Source: Paraburkholderia acidipaludis NBRC 101816 (GTDB lineage: Bacteria; Pseudomonadota; Gammaproteobacteria; Burkholderiales; Burkholderiaceae). Taken from it: 64,000 bases of DNA. Position numbers and translations under genes: made by a program. How positions within the stretch are numbered: the first letter of the stretch is position 1; every line of letters starts with the position of its first letter. Positions 45,524-54,562 of the stretch are shown here, piece after piece. The notes beneath the pieces are model-generated. The model was not told the origin of the DNA. It saw only the letters and a program-made list of their open reading frames with translations, and made no database searches. The stretch is taken from assembly GCF_000684975.1 (NCBI RefSeq), contig NZ_BAXZ01000001.1, positions 174,471-238,470 on the forward strand. Reading direction: 5' to 3'.

Positions 45524-46030
45524 TCAGGGCGCGCTCGCGCCCGGCTCCAGATGAGAAAGCGGCAGCGGCCCGTTGCGCTTGAACGTGGTGAGCACGATGT
45601 TCGAGCGCACGCTGTCCACACCGGGCACGCGCATCAGCTTCTTCATCACGAACGACGAGAGCGCGTTCAGATCCGGCGCCACGATCCGCAGCAGATAATC
45701 GGCGTCGCCCACCACCGCATGGCATTCGAGCACTTCGGGCAGCACGTCGATCTGCTGCTGGAACTGCTCGATGATCGAATCGCCATGATGCTTGAGCTTC
45801 AGGCTCGTGAACGCCGTGACGCCGAGGCCCAGCTTTTCGGGCCGCAGCACGACGCGGTAGCCGTCGATCACCCCCGACGCCTCGAGACGCTGCAGCCGCC
45901 TGCCGATCTGCGAAGGCGACAGCGGCACCTGCTCGCCCAGTTGCTGATGGGTGGCGCGGCCATAGCGCTGCAGCACGTCGAGCAGCGCGAGATCGAAGTG
46001 ATCGAGTTCGAGCATGAAGGAATTTCGCAT
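45524..46030 (-). CDS. Lrp/AsnC-family regulator, probably of phhAB
   Basis: A 168-residue regulator with an N-terminal helix-turn-helix (ATHQQLGEQVPLSPSQIGRRL) and a C-terminal ligand-binding RAM domain (ECHAVVGDADYLLRIVAPDL). It is divergent from phhA, so it probably responds to phenylalanine or tyrosine. Two starts are possible, 46030 and 46015 (MLELDHFDLALL), and neither has a strong ribosome-binding site. A 7 bp hairpin (45495-45514) lies between it and the convergent CYTH gene. Confidence 0.85.
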   Translation of the reverse strand: MRNSFMLELDHFDLALLDVLQRYGRATHQQLGEQVPLSPSQIGRRLQRLEASGVIDGYRVVLRPEKLGLGVTAFTSLKLKHHGDSIIEQFQQQIDVLPEVLECHAVVGDADYLLRIVAPDLNALSSFVMKKLMRVPGVDSVRSNIVLTTFKRNGPLPLSHLEPGASAP

Positions 46031-46117
46031 TGATTCATCAATTGATGCGAGATTATTGCATATTTGTTCGATATAGCACCCATAACGCGCGCATTCCGCA
46101 CGTTGCCCACTCTACAC

Positions 46118-46131
46118 TTGCATCTTTGCAA
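46118..46131. promoter_or_regulatory. Inverted repeat before phhA
   Basis: TTGCA-TCTT-TGCAA is a perfect short palindrome 26 bp upstream of the phhA start. It could be the site of the divergent Lrp-type regulator. Confidence 0.35.
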
Positions 46132-46156
46132 TCGCATTGAGTAGGGCGTTATCAAC

Positions 46157-47059
46157 ATGGCCGCCGCCACCGCGAAACTGCAGGAGCAGTTCGACGCCGG
46201 GCTCGAGACCCGTGCCGATTTCACCATCGACCAGCCGCTGTCGCGCTACGGCGCCGTCGATCACGCGGTCTGGGATCAGCTTTACCGGCGCCAAGCCGGG
46301 CTGCTCGCGGGCCGCGCGAACGACACGTTCCTCGCGGGCGCCGCGCAAATCGGCCTGAACGTCGCGCATGTCCCCTCGTTCGAGGCCGTCAGCGAACGCC
46401 TGATGCGGGCCACGGGCTGGCGCATCGTGGCCGTGCCGGGACTCGTTCCGGACCGCATTTTCTTCGAACACCTTGCCAACCGGCGCTTCCCGGTGACGTG
46501 GTGGATACGCCGCCCGGATGAACTCGACTACCTGCAGGAGCCCGACTGTTTTCACGACCTGTTCGGCCACGTGCCGCTCCTCACCAACCCTGTGTTCGCC
46601 GATGCCATCGAGGCCTACGGCCAGACGGCGCTGGCCGCGCACGCACGCGATCCGCGCACGCTCACGCTGCTTGCGCGCCTCTACTGGTACACGGTGGAAT
46701 TCGGGCTGATGCGCGACCCCGGCGCCCCCAACGGCGTAACGATCTACGGAGCGGGCATTGTGTCGAGCAAGGGCGAGTCGATCTACAGCGTCGAGAGCCC
46801 GGCGCCGAACCGCATCGCTTTCGATCTCGACCGGGTGCTGCGCACGCGCTACCGCATCGATACGTTCCAGAAGACCTACTTCGTGATCGACTCGTTCGGG
46901 CAGCTCTTCGACGCGCTGGGCGCGGGCGTCGCGTCGCGCCTCGCCGATCCGGCCTCGCTGCTGGATGCCGAGCCGTTCGGCGCGGGCGACGTGCTTGCGG
47001 GCGACACGGTCCTCACGCGCGGCACGGGCGCAGGCTGGCGCGACGAAGGCGACGTCTGA
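46157..47059 (+). CDS. phhA: Phenylalanine 4-monooxygenase
   Basis: A 300-residue iron- and pterin-dependent hydroxylase that turns phenylalanine into tyrosine. The 2-His-1-Glu iron ligands are visible: His133 and His138 in FHDLFGHVPLL and Glu181 in YWYTVEFGL. Pterin-binding sequences such as GVTIYGAGIVSSKGE are also present. There is no regulatory ACT domain, as in other bacterial forms. It is followed by phhB, which recycles its cofactor. Confidence 0.97.
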   Translation: MAAATAKLQEQFDAGLETRADFTIDQPLSRYGAVDHAVWDQLYRRQAGLLAGRANDTFLAGAAQIGLNVAHVPSFEAVSERLMRATGWRIVAVPGLVPDRIFFEHLANRRFPVTWWIRRPDELDYLQEPDCFHDLFGHVPLLTNPVFADAIEAYGQTALAAHARDPRTLTLLARLYWYTVEFGLMRDPGAPNGVTIYGAGIVSSKGESIYSVESPAPNRIAFDLDRVLRTRYRIDTFQKTYFVIDSFGQLFDALGAGVASRLADPASLLDAEPFGAGDVLAGDTVLTRGTGAGWRDEGDV

Positions 47060-47162
47060 AGCGCCCCGCTCCCACGTCAATATGGCTGTCCGGATAGCTC
47101 GCGCCCTGCCACCATCCGTGAAAGAATGTCTGACTAGCCGCCGATAACGGCACCGCGCTTAC

Positions 47163-47181
47163 GGGCCCAGCGTTTGGGCCC
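47163..47181 (+). terminator. Hairpin between phhA and phhB
   Basis: GGGCCCA-GCGTT-TGGGCCC forms a 7 bp stem. It has no proper T tract, so it may reduce rather than stop readthrough into phhB, or stabilise the upstream mRNA. Confidence 0.4.
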
Positions 47182-47260
47182 TTCATGCGCATTCCCGGGG
47201 GCTTCCTGCCCGGCCGCCGCGCCACGCGCGCGCCGGGCCCGCTTCACGACAGGTGTAGAA

Positions 47261-47566
47261 ATGATCAATCGACTCACATCCGAAGAACGCGTTTCGCAGC
47301 TCGCCGAACTGCATGGCTGGCAGGCCGTGGCCGGCCGCGACGCGATCCAGCGCACTTTCCGTTTCGCCGATTTCAACGAAGCATTCGGCTTCATGACACG
47401 CGTGGCCATCAAGGCCCAGGAGATGGACCATCATCCCGAATGGTTCAACGTCTACAACCGCGTCGAGATCACGCTTTCCACCCATGAAGCCAACGGCCTC
47501 ACATCACGCGATATCGCACTCGCGCGCTTTATCGACTCGATCGCTCCCGGGCCGCTCAGCGTCTGA
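47261..47566 (+). CDS. phhB: Pterin-4a-carbinolamine dehydratase
   Basis: A 101-residue enzyme that dehydrates 4a-hydroxytetrahydrobiopterin made by PhhA, so that the cofactor can be reduced again. The family signature AQEMDHHPEWFNVYNRVEI (His-His-Pro-Glu-Trp) is complete, followed by THEANGLTSRDIALARFID. AGGTG precedes the ATG at 47261. It lies 201 bp after phhA. Confidence 0.96.
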   Translation: MINRLTSEERVSQLAELHGWQAVAGRDAIQRTFRFADFNEAFGFMTRVAIKAQEMDHHPEWFNVYNRVEITLSTHEANGLTSRDIALARFIDSIAPGPLSV

Positions 47567-47639
47567 GCCCGAACCCGGCGAAAATCCGGCGAAAGCGCGG
47601 AAATGAAAGCATAATGAAGGACGTTGGCCGCCCAAACCT

Positions 47640-47870
47640 TCAGGGCTGAAGGCCGTTCATGAGGGATACGTAAGATTCCCAGGCCGCTCGCGCCAACGTG
47701 TCCAAACGTTCAGGTGATATGGCGTTCTGACGCTGTACAATCAGCAGCGCATACGGCTTGGAGAGCGCGCTAGCCTCCTTGCACAACGTGAGTTCGTCGC
47801 CGCTCGAGGGCGAGCGGTTGCGCCAGAAGTTGATCGCGGCTTCGAGTTCGGTAATCGAAATATCGGACAT
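47640..47870 (-). CDS. DUF3717-type small protein
   Basis: A 76-residue protein that begins SDISITELEAAINFWRNRSP and continues with a helical region (CKEASALSKPYALLIVQRQ). I recognise it as the betaproteobacterial family DUF3717, whose function is unknown. The start is set by the conserved N-terminus. It is convergent with phhB and divergent from the response-regulator gene. Confidence 0.8.
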   Translation of the reverse strand: MSDISITELEAAINFWRNRSPSSGDELTLCKEASALSKPYALLIVQRQNAISPERLDTLARAAWESYVSLMNGLQP

Positions 47871-47996
47871 GTTGGTCGTGACTCGCGCAACCCTCGCACG
47901 CGGCGTCGTTAGCCGCTGTGCGAACCAGGTGAAATGAGCGGCGCTCCGCGAACTGCGTGCCTGAAACGCTAAACCCATTGTACTTGAGCGAATCCC

Positions 47997-48683
47997 ATGC
48001 GACTCCTTCTGATCGAAGACGACCGCCCCATCGCACGCGGCATCCAGTCCAGCCTCGAACAAGCCGGCTTTACGGTCGACATGGTCCACGACGGCATTTT
48101 CGCCGAGCAGGCCCTCGCGCAGAACCGCCATGAGCTCGTGATTCTCGACCTCGGCCTGCCGGGCATCGACGGCATGACGCTGCTGTCGCGCTTCCGTCAA
48201 AGCAACCGCCATACGCCTGTTATCGTGCTCACCGCACGCGACGAACTGAACGACCGCGTTCAGGGCCTGAACTCGGGCGCCGACGACTACATGCTGAAGC
48301 CCTTCGAGCCCGCCGAGCTCGAAGCGCGCATTCGTGCCGTGATGCGCCGCAGCGGCCCGCACGGCGACGTGCCGCGCCCCGAAGTCTCGCTGGGCGGCGT
48401 GCGCCTCTCGGGCGTCGATCGCCGCATCTTCAACGACGACAAGCCGCTCGAGCTTTCGCCGCGCGAATTCGCGGTGCTCGAAATGCTGCTGCTGCGTCAT
48501 GGCCGCGTGGTCAGCAAGGCGCAGCTGCAAGACCATCTCACGCACTTCGGCGGCGATCTCGGCGACACCGCGATCGAAGTCTACGTGCACCGCGTGCGCA
48601 AGAAGCTCGAAAACTGCCGTGTCGAAATCGTCACGGTGCGCGGCTTCGGCTACCTGCTGCAGGAAATTCGCCAGGCGGCCTGA
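47997..48683 (+). CDS. OmpR-family response regulator
   Basis: A 228-residue two-component regulator. The receiver domain has the acidic pair in LLIEDDRP, the phospho-acceptor Asp51 in LVILDLGLPGIDG, and the lysine in YMLKPF. A C-terminal winged-helix DNA-binding domain follows (LSPREFAVLEMLLLRHG). It is followed after 214 bp by its sensor kinase. It belongs to the QseB/TctD group; its target genes are not evident. Confidence 0.94.
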   Translation: MRLLLIEDDRPIARGIQSSLEQAGFTVDMVHDGIFAEQALAQNRHELVILDLGLPGIDGMTLLSRFRQSNRHTPVIVLTARDELNDRVQGLNSGADDYMLKPFEPAELEARIRAVMRRSGPHGDVPRPEVSLGGVRLSGVDRRIFNDDKPLELSPREFAVLEMLLLRHGRVVSKAQLQDHLTHFGGDLGDTAIEVYVHRVRKKLENCRVEIVTVRGFGYLLQEIRQAA

Positions 48684-48897
48684 CGCCGTTGCCGCGGCGG
48701 GGTTGCCACGCAACCCCATGCCGCCCCACCGCGCCGCCATGCTGCGGCGCGGCGCAACCCACACCCTGCCCGTCTGCCGCGCGGGTGGCCAGCCGCGTAC
48801 AATGAATGAATTCTTACCGCACGGCATAGCGTGCGGTGTGCCGTGTCGCGTGTCGTTTATCTCGGCGCACTCGATTCATTCATGACCCGAATCCACC

Positions 48898-50433
48898 ATG
48901 CCTCATCCGGCCGCTAACAGTCTGCGCCGTACACTGCTGCGCCGGCTGGCCGCCCCGTTGTCGCTGCTCGCGCTGATGAGCGGCCTGATCGCCTACTGGC
49001 TTGCGTGGCAGTACACCCAGCACGTCGTGGACCGCTCGCTTGCCGACCTCGCCACGGCCATCTCCAAGCAGATCCAGATCGCCGGCCCCAACGCGCCCAT
49101 CACCGTGCCGCCGCTGGCGCAAGCCATGTTCTCCGACCCGGTCGAGGGCCTCATCTATCGCATCAGCAACGGCGATGCGGAGATTGCCGGCGACCACGAC
49201 CTGCCCCTGCAAGGCGCGAACGTGCGCCGCATGCACTATGCCTACGTGTTCGAGACCGTATACAAAGGCGTGACCGTGCGCGTGGCCCAGGTGCGCGTGC
49301 CGCAGCCCTTGGGCAATCCGATCGTCATCGAAGTGGGGCAGCCGGTGCATCACCGCCTGCGCATCGCCGCCGAATTTCTCGTCGCGATCATGATGCCGCT
49401 TTTGCTCCTGCTGCTCGCGGGCTGGGTCATCGTGTGGCGCGTCGTGAATCAGCAGCTCAACCCGCTCACGAATCTCGCCGATTCGCTGAATCGTCAGACT
49501 CACACTTCGCTCGAGCCCGTGGACGAGACCTACGTGCCTGTCGAGATCCGCCCGCTCACCGGCGCACTGAACGCGCTGCTCGGGCGCCTGAAAACTGCGC
49601 TCGACGCCCAGCGCAAATTCATCGCCGACGCCGCGCATCAGCTCCGCACGCCACTCACGGCCGTAAAGCTGCATGCGGAGCAGGCCGCCAACGCGCGCGA
49701 GCCCCAGCAGGTCAACAATGCCGTGCGCGAGCTGCGTGCCGCCGCCGATCGCGCCGTGCGTTTGTCGAACCAGCTGCTTTCGCTCGCGCGTGCCGAACCG
49801 GGCGAGCAGGCGGCACGCTTCGTCGATATCGATATGGCTGCGCTCGCCTTCGAGACCGGCGCGGAATGGGTGCCGCGCGCGCTTGCAAGCCACGTCGACC
49901 TCGGCTTCCAGCGACTCGATGCGCCCGAGAACGACCGGCCGCTGATGGTGCGCGGCAACCCGGTGCTGCTGCACGAGGTAATCGCGAATCTGCTCGACAA
50001 TGCGCTCAAATACGTGCCGCCCGCTCGCCTGGACGGCGGCCGCATCACGGTGACGGTGACGCAAACCGTCGCCGACGATGTGCCGATGGCCGAGATCATC
50101 GTCGAGGACAACGGGCGCGGTGTGCCGCCCGCGCAGCAGGCCGATCTGTTCAAACGCTTCTTTCGCGGCGACGGTCAGACCGAAAGCGGCGTCGATAGCG
50201 GCGCGGGTCTCGGTCTTGCGATCGTCCACGACATCATGGCGCTCCATCGTGGCAGCGTGCATTACGAAGACGCGGCGGAAGGCGGTGCGCGTTTCATCGT
50301 GCGCGTACCGCTCTCGGGACGCGCGGGCACGAATGCCGAAACCAACCCGGCTGCGCCCGCGGTCGAAAAGCACGAGCAGCGGGTGGCCGCGTCATCGAAG
50401 AGGACCACGAACCAGGCTCCGGTCGACTCCTGA
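48898..50433 (+). CDS. Sensor histidine kinase
   Basis: A 511-residue membrane kinase partnered with the preceding regulator. Two membrane segments (about residues 18-38 and 160-182) flank a periplasmic sensing region of the 2CSK_N type. The phospho-accepting His247 is in DAAHQLRTPLTAVKLHAEQ; the ATP-binding domain has NLLDNALKYVP, DNGRGVPP and SGAGLGLAIVHDI. The long C-terminal tail (after about residue 475) is Ala- and Glu-rich and probably disordered. It resembles TctE. The signal is unknown. Confidence 0.93.
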   Translation: MPHPAANSLRRTLLRRLAAPLSLLALMSGLIAYWLAWQYTQHVVDRSLADLATAISKQIQIAGPNAPITVPPLAQAMFSDPVEGLIYRISNGDAEIAGDHDLPLQGANVRRMHYAYVFETVYKGVTVRVAQVRVPQPLGNPIVIEVGQPVHHRLRIAAEFLVAIMMPLLLLLLAGWVIVWRVVNQQLNPLTNLADSLNRQTHTSLEPVDETYVPVEIRPLTGALNALLGRLKTALDAQRKFIADAAHQLRTPLTAVKLHAEQAANAREPQQVNNAVRELRAAADRAVRLSNQLLSLARAEPGEQAARFVDIDMAALAFETGAEWVPRALASHVDLGFQRLDAPENDRPLMVRGNPVLLHEVIANLLDNALKYVPPARLDGGRITVTVTQTVADDVPMAEIIVEDNGRGVPPAQQADLFKRFFRGDGQTESGVDSGAGLGLAIVHDIMALHRGSVHYEDAAEGGARFIVRVPLSGRAGTNAETNPAAPAVEKHEQRVAASSKRTTNQAPVDS

Positions 50434-50472
50434 TGCACCGCTGCCTGCGCTGCTCTCGCGCCACGCGAATGC

Positions 50473-50504
50473 AACAAGGGCCGCTCGTGCGGCCCTTGTT
50501 CGTT
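50473..50504 (+). terminator. Terminator after the sensor kinase gene
   Basis: AACAAGGGCCGC-TCGT-GCGGCCCTTGTT forms a 12 bp perfect stem followed by CGTTT. It lies 40 bp after the kinase gene and may also serve the convergent SET gene. Confidence 0.85.
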
Positions 50505-50546
50505 TCAGGCTTAACAGGCTTGGCGGGTTTAATACCCGGCCCGCGC

Positions 50547-51056
50547 TTATTTCTTCTTTTTGCCCTTCGCGGCTTTGCCGGCCTTGCCGGACTTCTTGTC
50601 CTTTTCCTTCTCGGGCGGCGCGAGCATCGTACCCCGGCACTTGCGCGCGCCGCAGCGGCATTCGTATTCGCGCTTGAGCTTGTTGGTTTGCCTCGCGTCG
50701 ATCACGAGGCCGTAATCGTAGAACAGCTCCTCGCCAGCTTCGATATCGCGCAGCGCGTGGATGTACACGTGCCCCTCGATTTCTTCCGCTTCACAGTTCG
50801 GCGCGCACGAATGATTGATCCAGCGTGCGTTGTTGCCGTTCACCTTGCCGTCGATCACGCCGCCCTCGTCGAGCGCGAAATAGAACGTGTGATTCGGCTC
50901 GTCGGGATTGTGCGGATGACGCCGCAACGCTTCCTTCCAGGAGATGCGCTCACCCTTGTATTCGATCAGGCGCGTGCCCGCTTCGAGCGCCACCGCCGCA
51001 AACACGCCCTTACCGTGCACGCCGGACTGGCGCACCACGATCTTGCGTACACTCAT
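50547..51056 (-). CDS. Small SET-domain protein-lysine methyltransferase
   Basis: A 169-residue stand-alone SET protein. The core motifs are GVHGKGVFAA, WINHSCAPNC (residues 79-88) and GEELFYDYGL (Tyr113 and Tyr115). The post-SET zinc site is CRCGARKC (Cys133, 135, 140) plus Cys84. The tail (from about 150) is a string of Lys and Gly residues. AAGGATT precedes the ATG at 51056. SET proteins methylate lysines and are mainly eukaryotic; small bacterial ones may modify host or bacterial proteins. No secretion signal is visible. The target is unknown. Confidence 0.88.
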   Translation of the reverse strand: MSVRKIVVRQSGVHGKGVFAAVALEAGTRLIEYKGERISWKEALRRHPHNPDEPNHTFYFALDEGGVIDGKVNGNNARWINHSCAPNCEAEEIEGHVYIHALRDIEAGEELFYDYGLVIDARQTNKLKREYECRCGARKCRGTMLAPPEKEKDKKSGKAGKAAKGKKKK

Positions 51057-51211
51057 TGATTGAATCCTTGTGAAGTACTGGGGAGGCTCCACGCAAACGC
51101 GGCGCCGAAGAGGCGCCGCGCGCGTGCCACGCAACAGGCGCGCCACAACCGGAATCGTACACGTTCGCAGCGTTTTCGTTCAAGCCATCGCGTTGCGGCG
51201 GGCGGCATGCA

Positions 51212-52324
51212 TCAACGCTGGCCGAGCGTGGTCTCGCCGAAGAGGCTCTTCTGATCGCGCGGCTGCGATCGCCAGTACTGCGGCGGCGCACTCACGCTCG
51301 CGCCGAGCTGCGCCGCGGCGTGCCACGGCCAGCGCGGGTCGTAGAGCATCGCGCGCGCCATCGCCACCATGTCGGCATCGCCGTCGGCAATCACCTGATG
51401 CGCCTGCAGCGGGTCGGTGATGAGCCCGACCGCGATGGTCGGCAAGCCGGTTGCCGCCCTCACCTTGCGCGCGAACGGCACCTGATAGCCGGGCTCGAGC
51501 GGAATCTTCTGCAACGGCGAAACGCCACCCGACGATACGTCGATCCAGTCCGCACCGCGCTGTTTGAGGGCTTCGGCAAACGCGACGGTGTCGTCGGGCG
51601 TCCAGCCTCCTTCCACCCAGTCCGTTGCCGATACGCGCACACCCACGGGACGATCGACGGGAAACTCGGCGCGCACGATGTCGAAGATTTCGAGCGGGAA
51701 ACGCATGCGGTTCTCGCGCGAACCGCCATATTCGTCGCTGCGCCGATTCGCGAGCGGCGAAAGAAACTGGTGCAGCAGATAGCCGTGCGCCGCGTGCACT
51801 TCGATCGCGTCGATGCCGAGGCGCGCCGCGCGCCGTGCCGATGCCCTGAAGGCTTCGCGCACGCGGTTCAGGCCCGCGACGTCGAGCGCGAGCGGCGGTG
51901 TTTCGTCGTCCTTGTGAGGCAGCGCGGAGGGCGCGTGAGGCAACCAGCCGCCGTCGGCAACCGGAATCAGTTGCCCGCCCTCCCAGGGCACGCGGCTCGA
52001 TGCCTTGCGCCCCGCATGCGAGAGCTGCATCGCCACGCGGATCGGCGAGTGGCGGCGAATCGCGGCGAGCACCGGCACGAGTGCCGCTTCGGTCACGTCG
52101 TCCCACAAGCCGAGATCGGCTGGGGTGATCCGCCCGTCCGGCTCCACAGCGGTCGCCTCGATGCAAAGCATTCCCGCGCCCGAAAGCGCGAGATGCCCCA
52201 GATGGATCAGATGCCAGTCGGTGGCTTCGCCGCGGTCGGCGGAATACTGGCACATCGGGGAGACGACGATGCGATTGGCGAGCGTCATGCCGCGCAGCGC
52301 CAACGGTGTGAAGAGCGGGCTCAT
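51212..52324 (-). CDS. Old-yellow-enzyme family NADH:flavin oxidoreductase
   Basis: A 370-residue FMN-dependent reductase of the YqjM/NamA class. It begins SPLFTPLALRGMTLANRIVV. The catalytic and FMN-binding motifs VVSPMCQYSA, QLSHAGRKAS, and HAAHGYLLHQFLSPLANRR are complete. The thermophilic-like class usually has the Cys of MCQYSA, present here. It reduces activated C=C bonds of enals, enones or nitro compounds. The ATG at 52324 replaces a longer frame with 26 extra codons that does not look homologous. Confidence 0.93.
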   Translation of the reverse strand: MSPLFTPLALRGMTLANRIVVSPMCQYSADRGEATDWHLIHLGHLALSGAGMLCIEATAVEPDGRITPADLGLWDDVTEAALVPVLAAIRRHSPIRVAMQLSHAGRKASSRVPWEGGQLIPVADGGWLPHAPSALPHKDDETPPLALDVAGLNRVREAFRASARRAARLGIDAIEVHAAHGYLLHQFLSPLANRRSDEYGGSRENRMRFPLEIFDIVRAEFPVDRPVGVRVSATDWVEGGWTPDDTVAFAEALKQRGADWIDVSSGGVSPLQKIPLEPGYQVPFARKVRAATGLPTIAVGLITDPLQAHQVIADGDADMVAMARAMLYDPRWPWHAAAQLGASVSAPPQYWRSQPRDQKSLFGETTLGQR

Positions 52325-52469
52325 GAGGAAATCGCGAACGAAAAAAGGAGCGTTTGAGGATAGCACGCCGACTTTTCGCGCGCAGACGCGCAGCCAAGGC
52401 ATCCCGCGGCGGCAACACCGGCAGGAAGATGATTCGCAGACAGATAGAGACGGGGCGGCTACCTGGCTC

Positions 52470-53213
52470 TCAGGGGCGCTTCACCGCGGCATCCGTCACG
52501 TCGACGGTATCGAGCCATTCGCCGAACATGCGGCCCGCCTGGGCTTCCAGCCGGGGAGCAAAGCTTGCCGTATCGGCGCGCAGCGCGTTGACGTCGACAC
52601 CCGCATTCGCGATTTCGGCCGCGTGGCCGATCAGCCAGGGCTCGAAGCGGTCGGCGCGTACTTCGGGATGGCATTGCAGCCCGAGCACATGCTTGCCCCA
52701 CGCAAACGCCTGGTTTTCGCAGAGCGGTGTCGAGGCAAGACGTGTGGCGCCTTGCGGCAAATCGAAGGTATCGCCATGCCAGTGCAGCATGGACGTTGTT
52801 TCGCCGTCCAGATGACGTAGGGCAGACGCGCGACCGGCGTCGGTGAGCGTGAGCGGCGTCCAGCCGATCTCGGCCTGCGGCGCCGCATAGACCCGCGCGC
52901 CGAGCACCCGCGCGATCAACTGTGCGCCGAGGCAAATGCCAAGCGTGGGCAGGCCCGCTTTGATGCGCTTTTCGATCAACCCCGCGAGCGGGCCGAGTGT
53001 CGGATAACGCGCGTCGTCGCAGGCATTGATCGGGCCGCCGAGTATCACCATCAACGAGGCCGATACCGGATTGAGCGCAGTGAGCCGCGCGAAGCCGATG
53101 TCCATATAACGGACAAGCCGGCCGCGCTCGCCGAGCACGCGCTCGAAACTGCCGAGGTCCTCGAAATAGACATGGCGCACGGCCAATACTTCGCGATTCA
53201 TCGGCTGATTCAT
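52470..53213 (-). CDS. Class I glutamine amidotransferase-like protein
   Basis: A 247-residue protein with the GATase1 triad: Cys in TLGICLGAQLIARVLG, His in LGLQCHPEV, and Glu two residues later. It resembles stand-alone GMP-synthase-like amidotransferases of unknown acceptor. The start is uncertain among 53225 (GTG), 53213 (ATG, chosen) and 53201 (ATG). It lies between the old-yellow-enzyme and MarR genes, all on the minus strand. Confidence 0.85.
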   Translation of the reverse strand: MNQPMNREVLAVRHVYFEDLGSFERVLGERGRLVRYMDIGFARLTALNPVSASLMVILGGPINACDDARYPTLGPLAGLIEKRIKAGLPTLGICLGAQLIARVLGARVYAAPQAEIGWTPLTLTDAGRASALRHLDGETTSMLHWHGDTFDLPQGATRLASTPLCENQAFAWGKHVLGLQCHPEVRADRFEPWLIGHAAEIANAGVDVNALRADTASFAPRLEAQAGRMFGEWLDTVDVTDAAVKRP

Positions 53214-53372
53214 AGGGCGTGTCACGCTAAAAACAGGCGGGCCGGCAACCGAGAGCTACCGGCGCACGGCCAAGGCCACCCAAGCCGGGGTCGCCCATCG
53301 AGGCGGCCCGCAGTCGACCGGCGCAATTGGCCAGTGCAGTTAGCCGCCGCAGTTGGCCAAAAAACGCAGGTG

Positions 53373-54011
53373 TTACGCCGCGAAGATCTTCCAGTTTTTC
53401 TTCTGGGTCGTCACATCGGCTTGTTCGTACACCGAGCAATCGAGCCGCAGGTCGGAATCCGACATGTCGATCCCGAGCAGGCGGCAGTGATGCGGCGCCT
53501 TCTTCGGGTTCTTGCTGACCTCGAAATTCGAGCAGGTAAGGCACATCCGGTGCTGCGGAATGGCTTCCTGAACTTCGAGCTGATAGACCGTCTTCAGCAG
53601 CGTGCGGTAGAACACCGCCTGTTCGTCGCCGCGCAGCGTGCCGACGGCCTTGGCGAGGAAGTCCGGCCACTGTGCCGCCTTCTTCGCCGCCGTGCGGCCA
53701 CGCGACGTGAGCCGCACCGCGAGAGCACGGCCGTCGTCGAGCGCGCGACGCTTTTCGACGAGCCCCTTGGTTTCGAGCGTGCTCACCGCGTCGCTGGTCG
53801 TCGCGGCGGTCAGCGCCGTTTCTCGCGCAATTTCGCCGAGGCGCATCGGCCCCTTACGCTGCATCAGCAGCACGAGAATTTCGCCCTGGGTCGGCGTGAG
53901 CCCCGCCCCTTCGGCCCAGTCCCATGCCTGGCTCCGCATCGCCGTGCTGAGTCGCAGCAGGCTATGGGTCACTCGCCCGGCTGCCTGCTCTCCGTATACG
54001 CCTTCGCTCAT
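53373..54011 (-). CDS. MarR-family regulator with a Cys-rich C-terminal tail
   Basis: A 212-residue regulator. Residues 15-145 form a MarR winged helix (GEIARETALTAATTSDAVST, DDGRALAVRLTSRG). An extra tail of about 65 residues holds Cys157, Cys160, His174, His175, Cys176 and Cys192 in the pattern CxxC...HHC...C. That could bind zinc, iron-sulfur or another metal, or sense redox. The tail is not part of ordinary MarR proteins, which are about 140-150 residues. Targets are unknown; upstream is a long gap. Confidence 0.85.
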   Translation of the reverse strand: MSEGVYGEQAAGRVTHSLLRLSTAMRSQAWDWAEGAGLTPTQGEILVLLMQRKGPMRLGEIARETALTAATTSDAVSTLETKGLVEKRRALDDGRALAVRLTSRGRTAAKKAAQWPDFLAKAVGTLRGDEQAVFYRTLLKTVYQLEVQEAIPQHRMCLTCSNFEVSKNPKKAPHHCRLLGIDMSDSDLRLDCSVYEQADVTTQKKNWKIFAA

Positions 54012-54562
54012 AGTCTTTCGCTGATGTTATTGGCAGCTTGCGCTGCATCGTCAGCCGCCGCGCAATGCGACGGCCTTGTGGGAACCCTGCGACCGGTATT
54101 CCGGACCGCATACTATCTCAAACCACCCCTGCCTTGCCTCACCCTGCTCCGGTTGGCTTCATGCAGTCGTTGTTCTTTCTCGCTGTTGAGGCTTCGGACA
54201 TCGTTTCCGTCCTGCCCACGCCGCAACAAATCGACATTCTATGCGAGAGTAGCAAATCGTACAGCTAAGTTATCCAGCATGGTTTGTGGATAACCAGTTG
54301 ATAAGCGCGGGGATAGTATGTGGGTAAGCTCTCGATAACACGCGCACGCTGATCAGACCTTCGCAGGTTATCCCGTATTTCTCGCGTGAACGCAACTGGA
54401 ATCTACACGGTTGCCGCTCCGTTTCCCGCCGCCCGCATCGGTGTAGCCCCTTGAGTTTTCAGGCATTTTTACGCTGTCGGCAACACGTCCCCGGCTTTTG
54501 CTCGCTTCAATTGCATCGAAAACCTAAACATTACGCTAAGCAAAATCCTGGAGGACGTCGAA
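54012..54562. other. 551 bp gap with DnaA-box-like motifs
   Basis: No conventional gene. TTATCCAGC (54270-54278), the perfect DnaA box TGTGGATAA (54285-54293) and further GATAA/TTATC-type words cluster between 54265 and 54395. It also holds the MarR-gene promoter. Confidence 0.45.
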
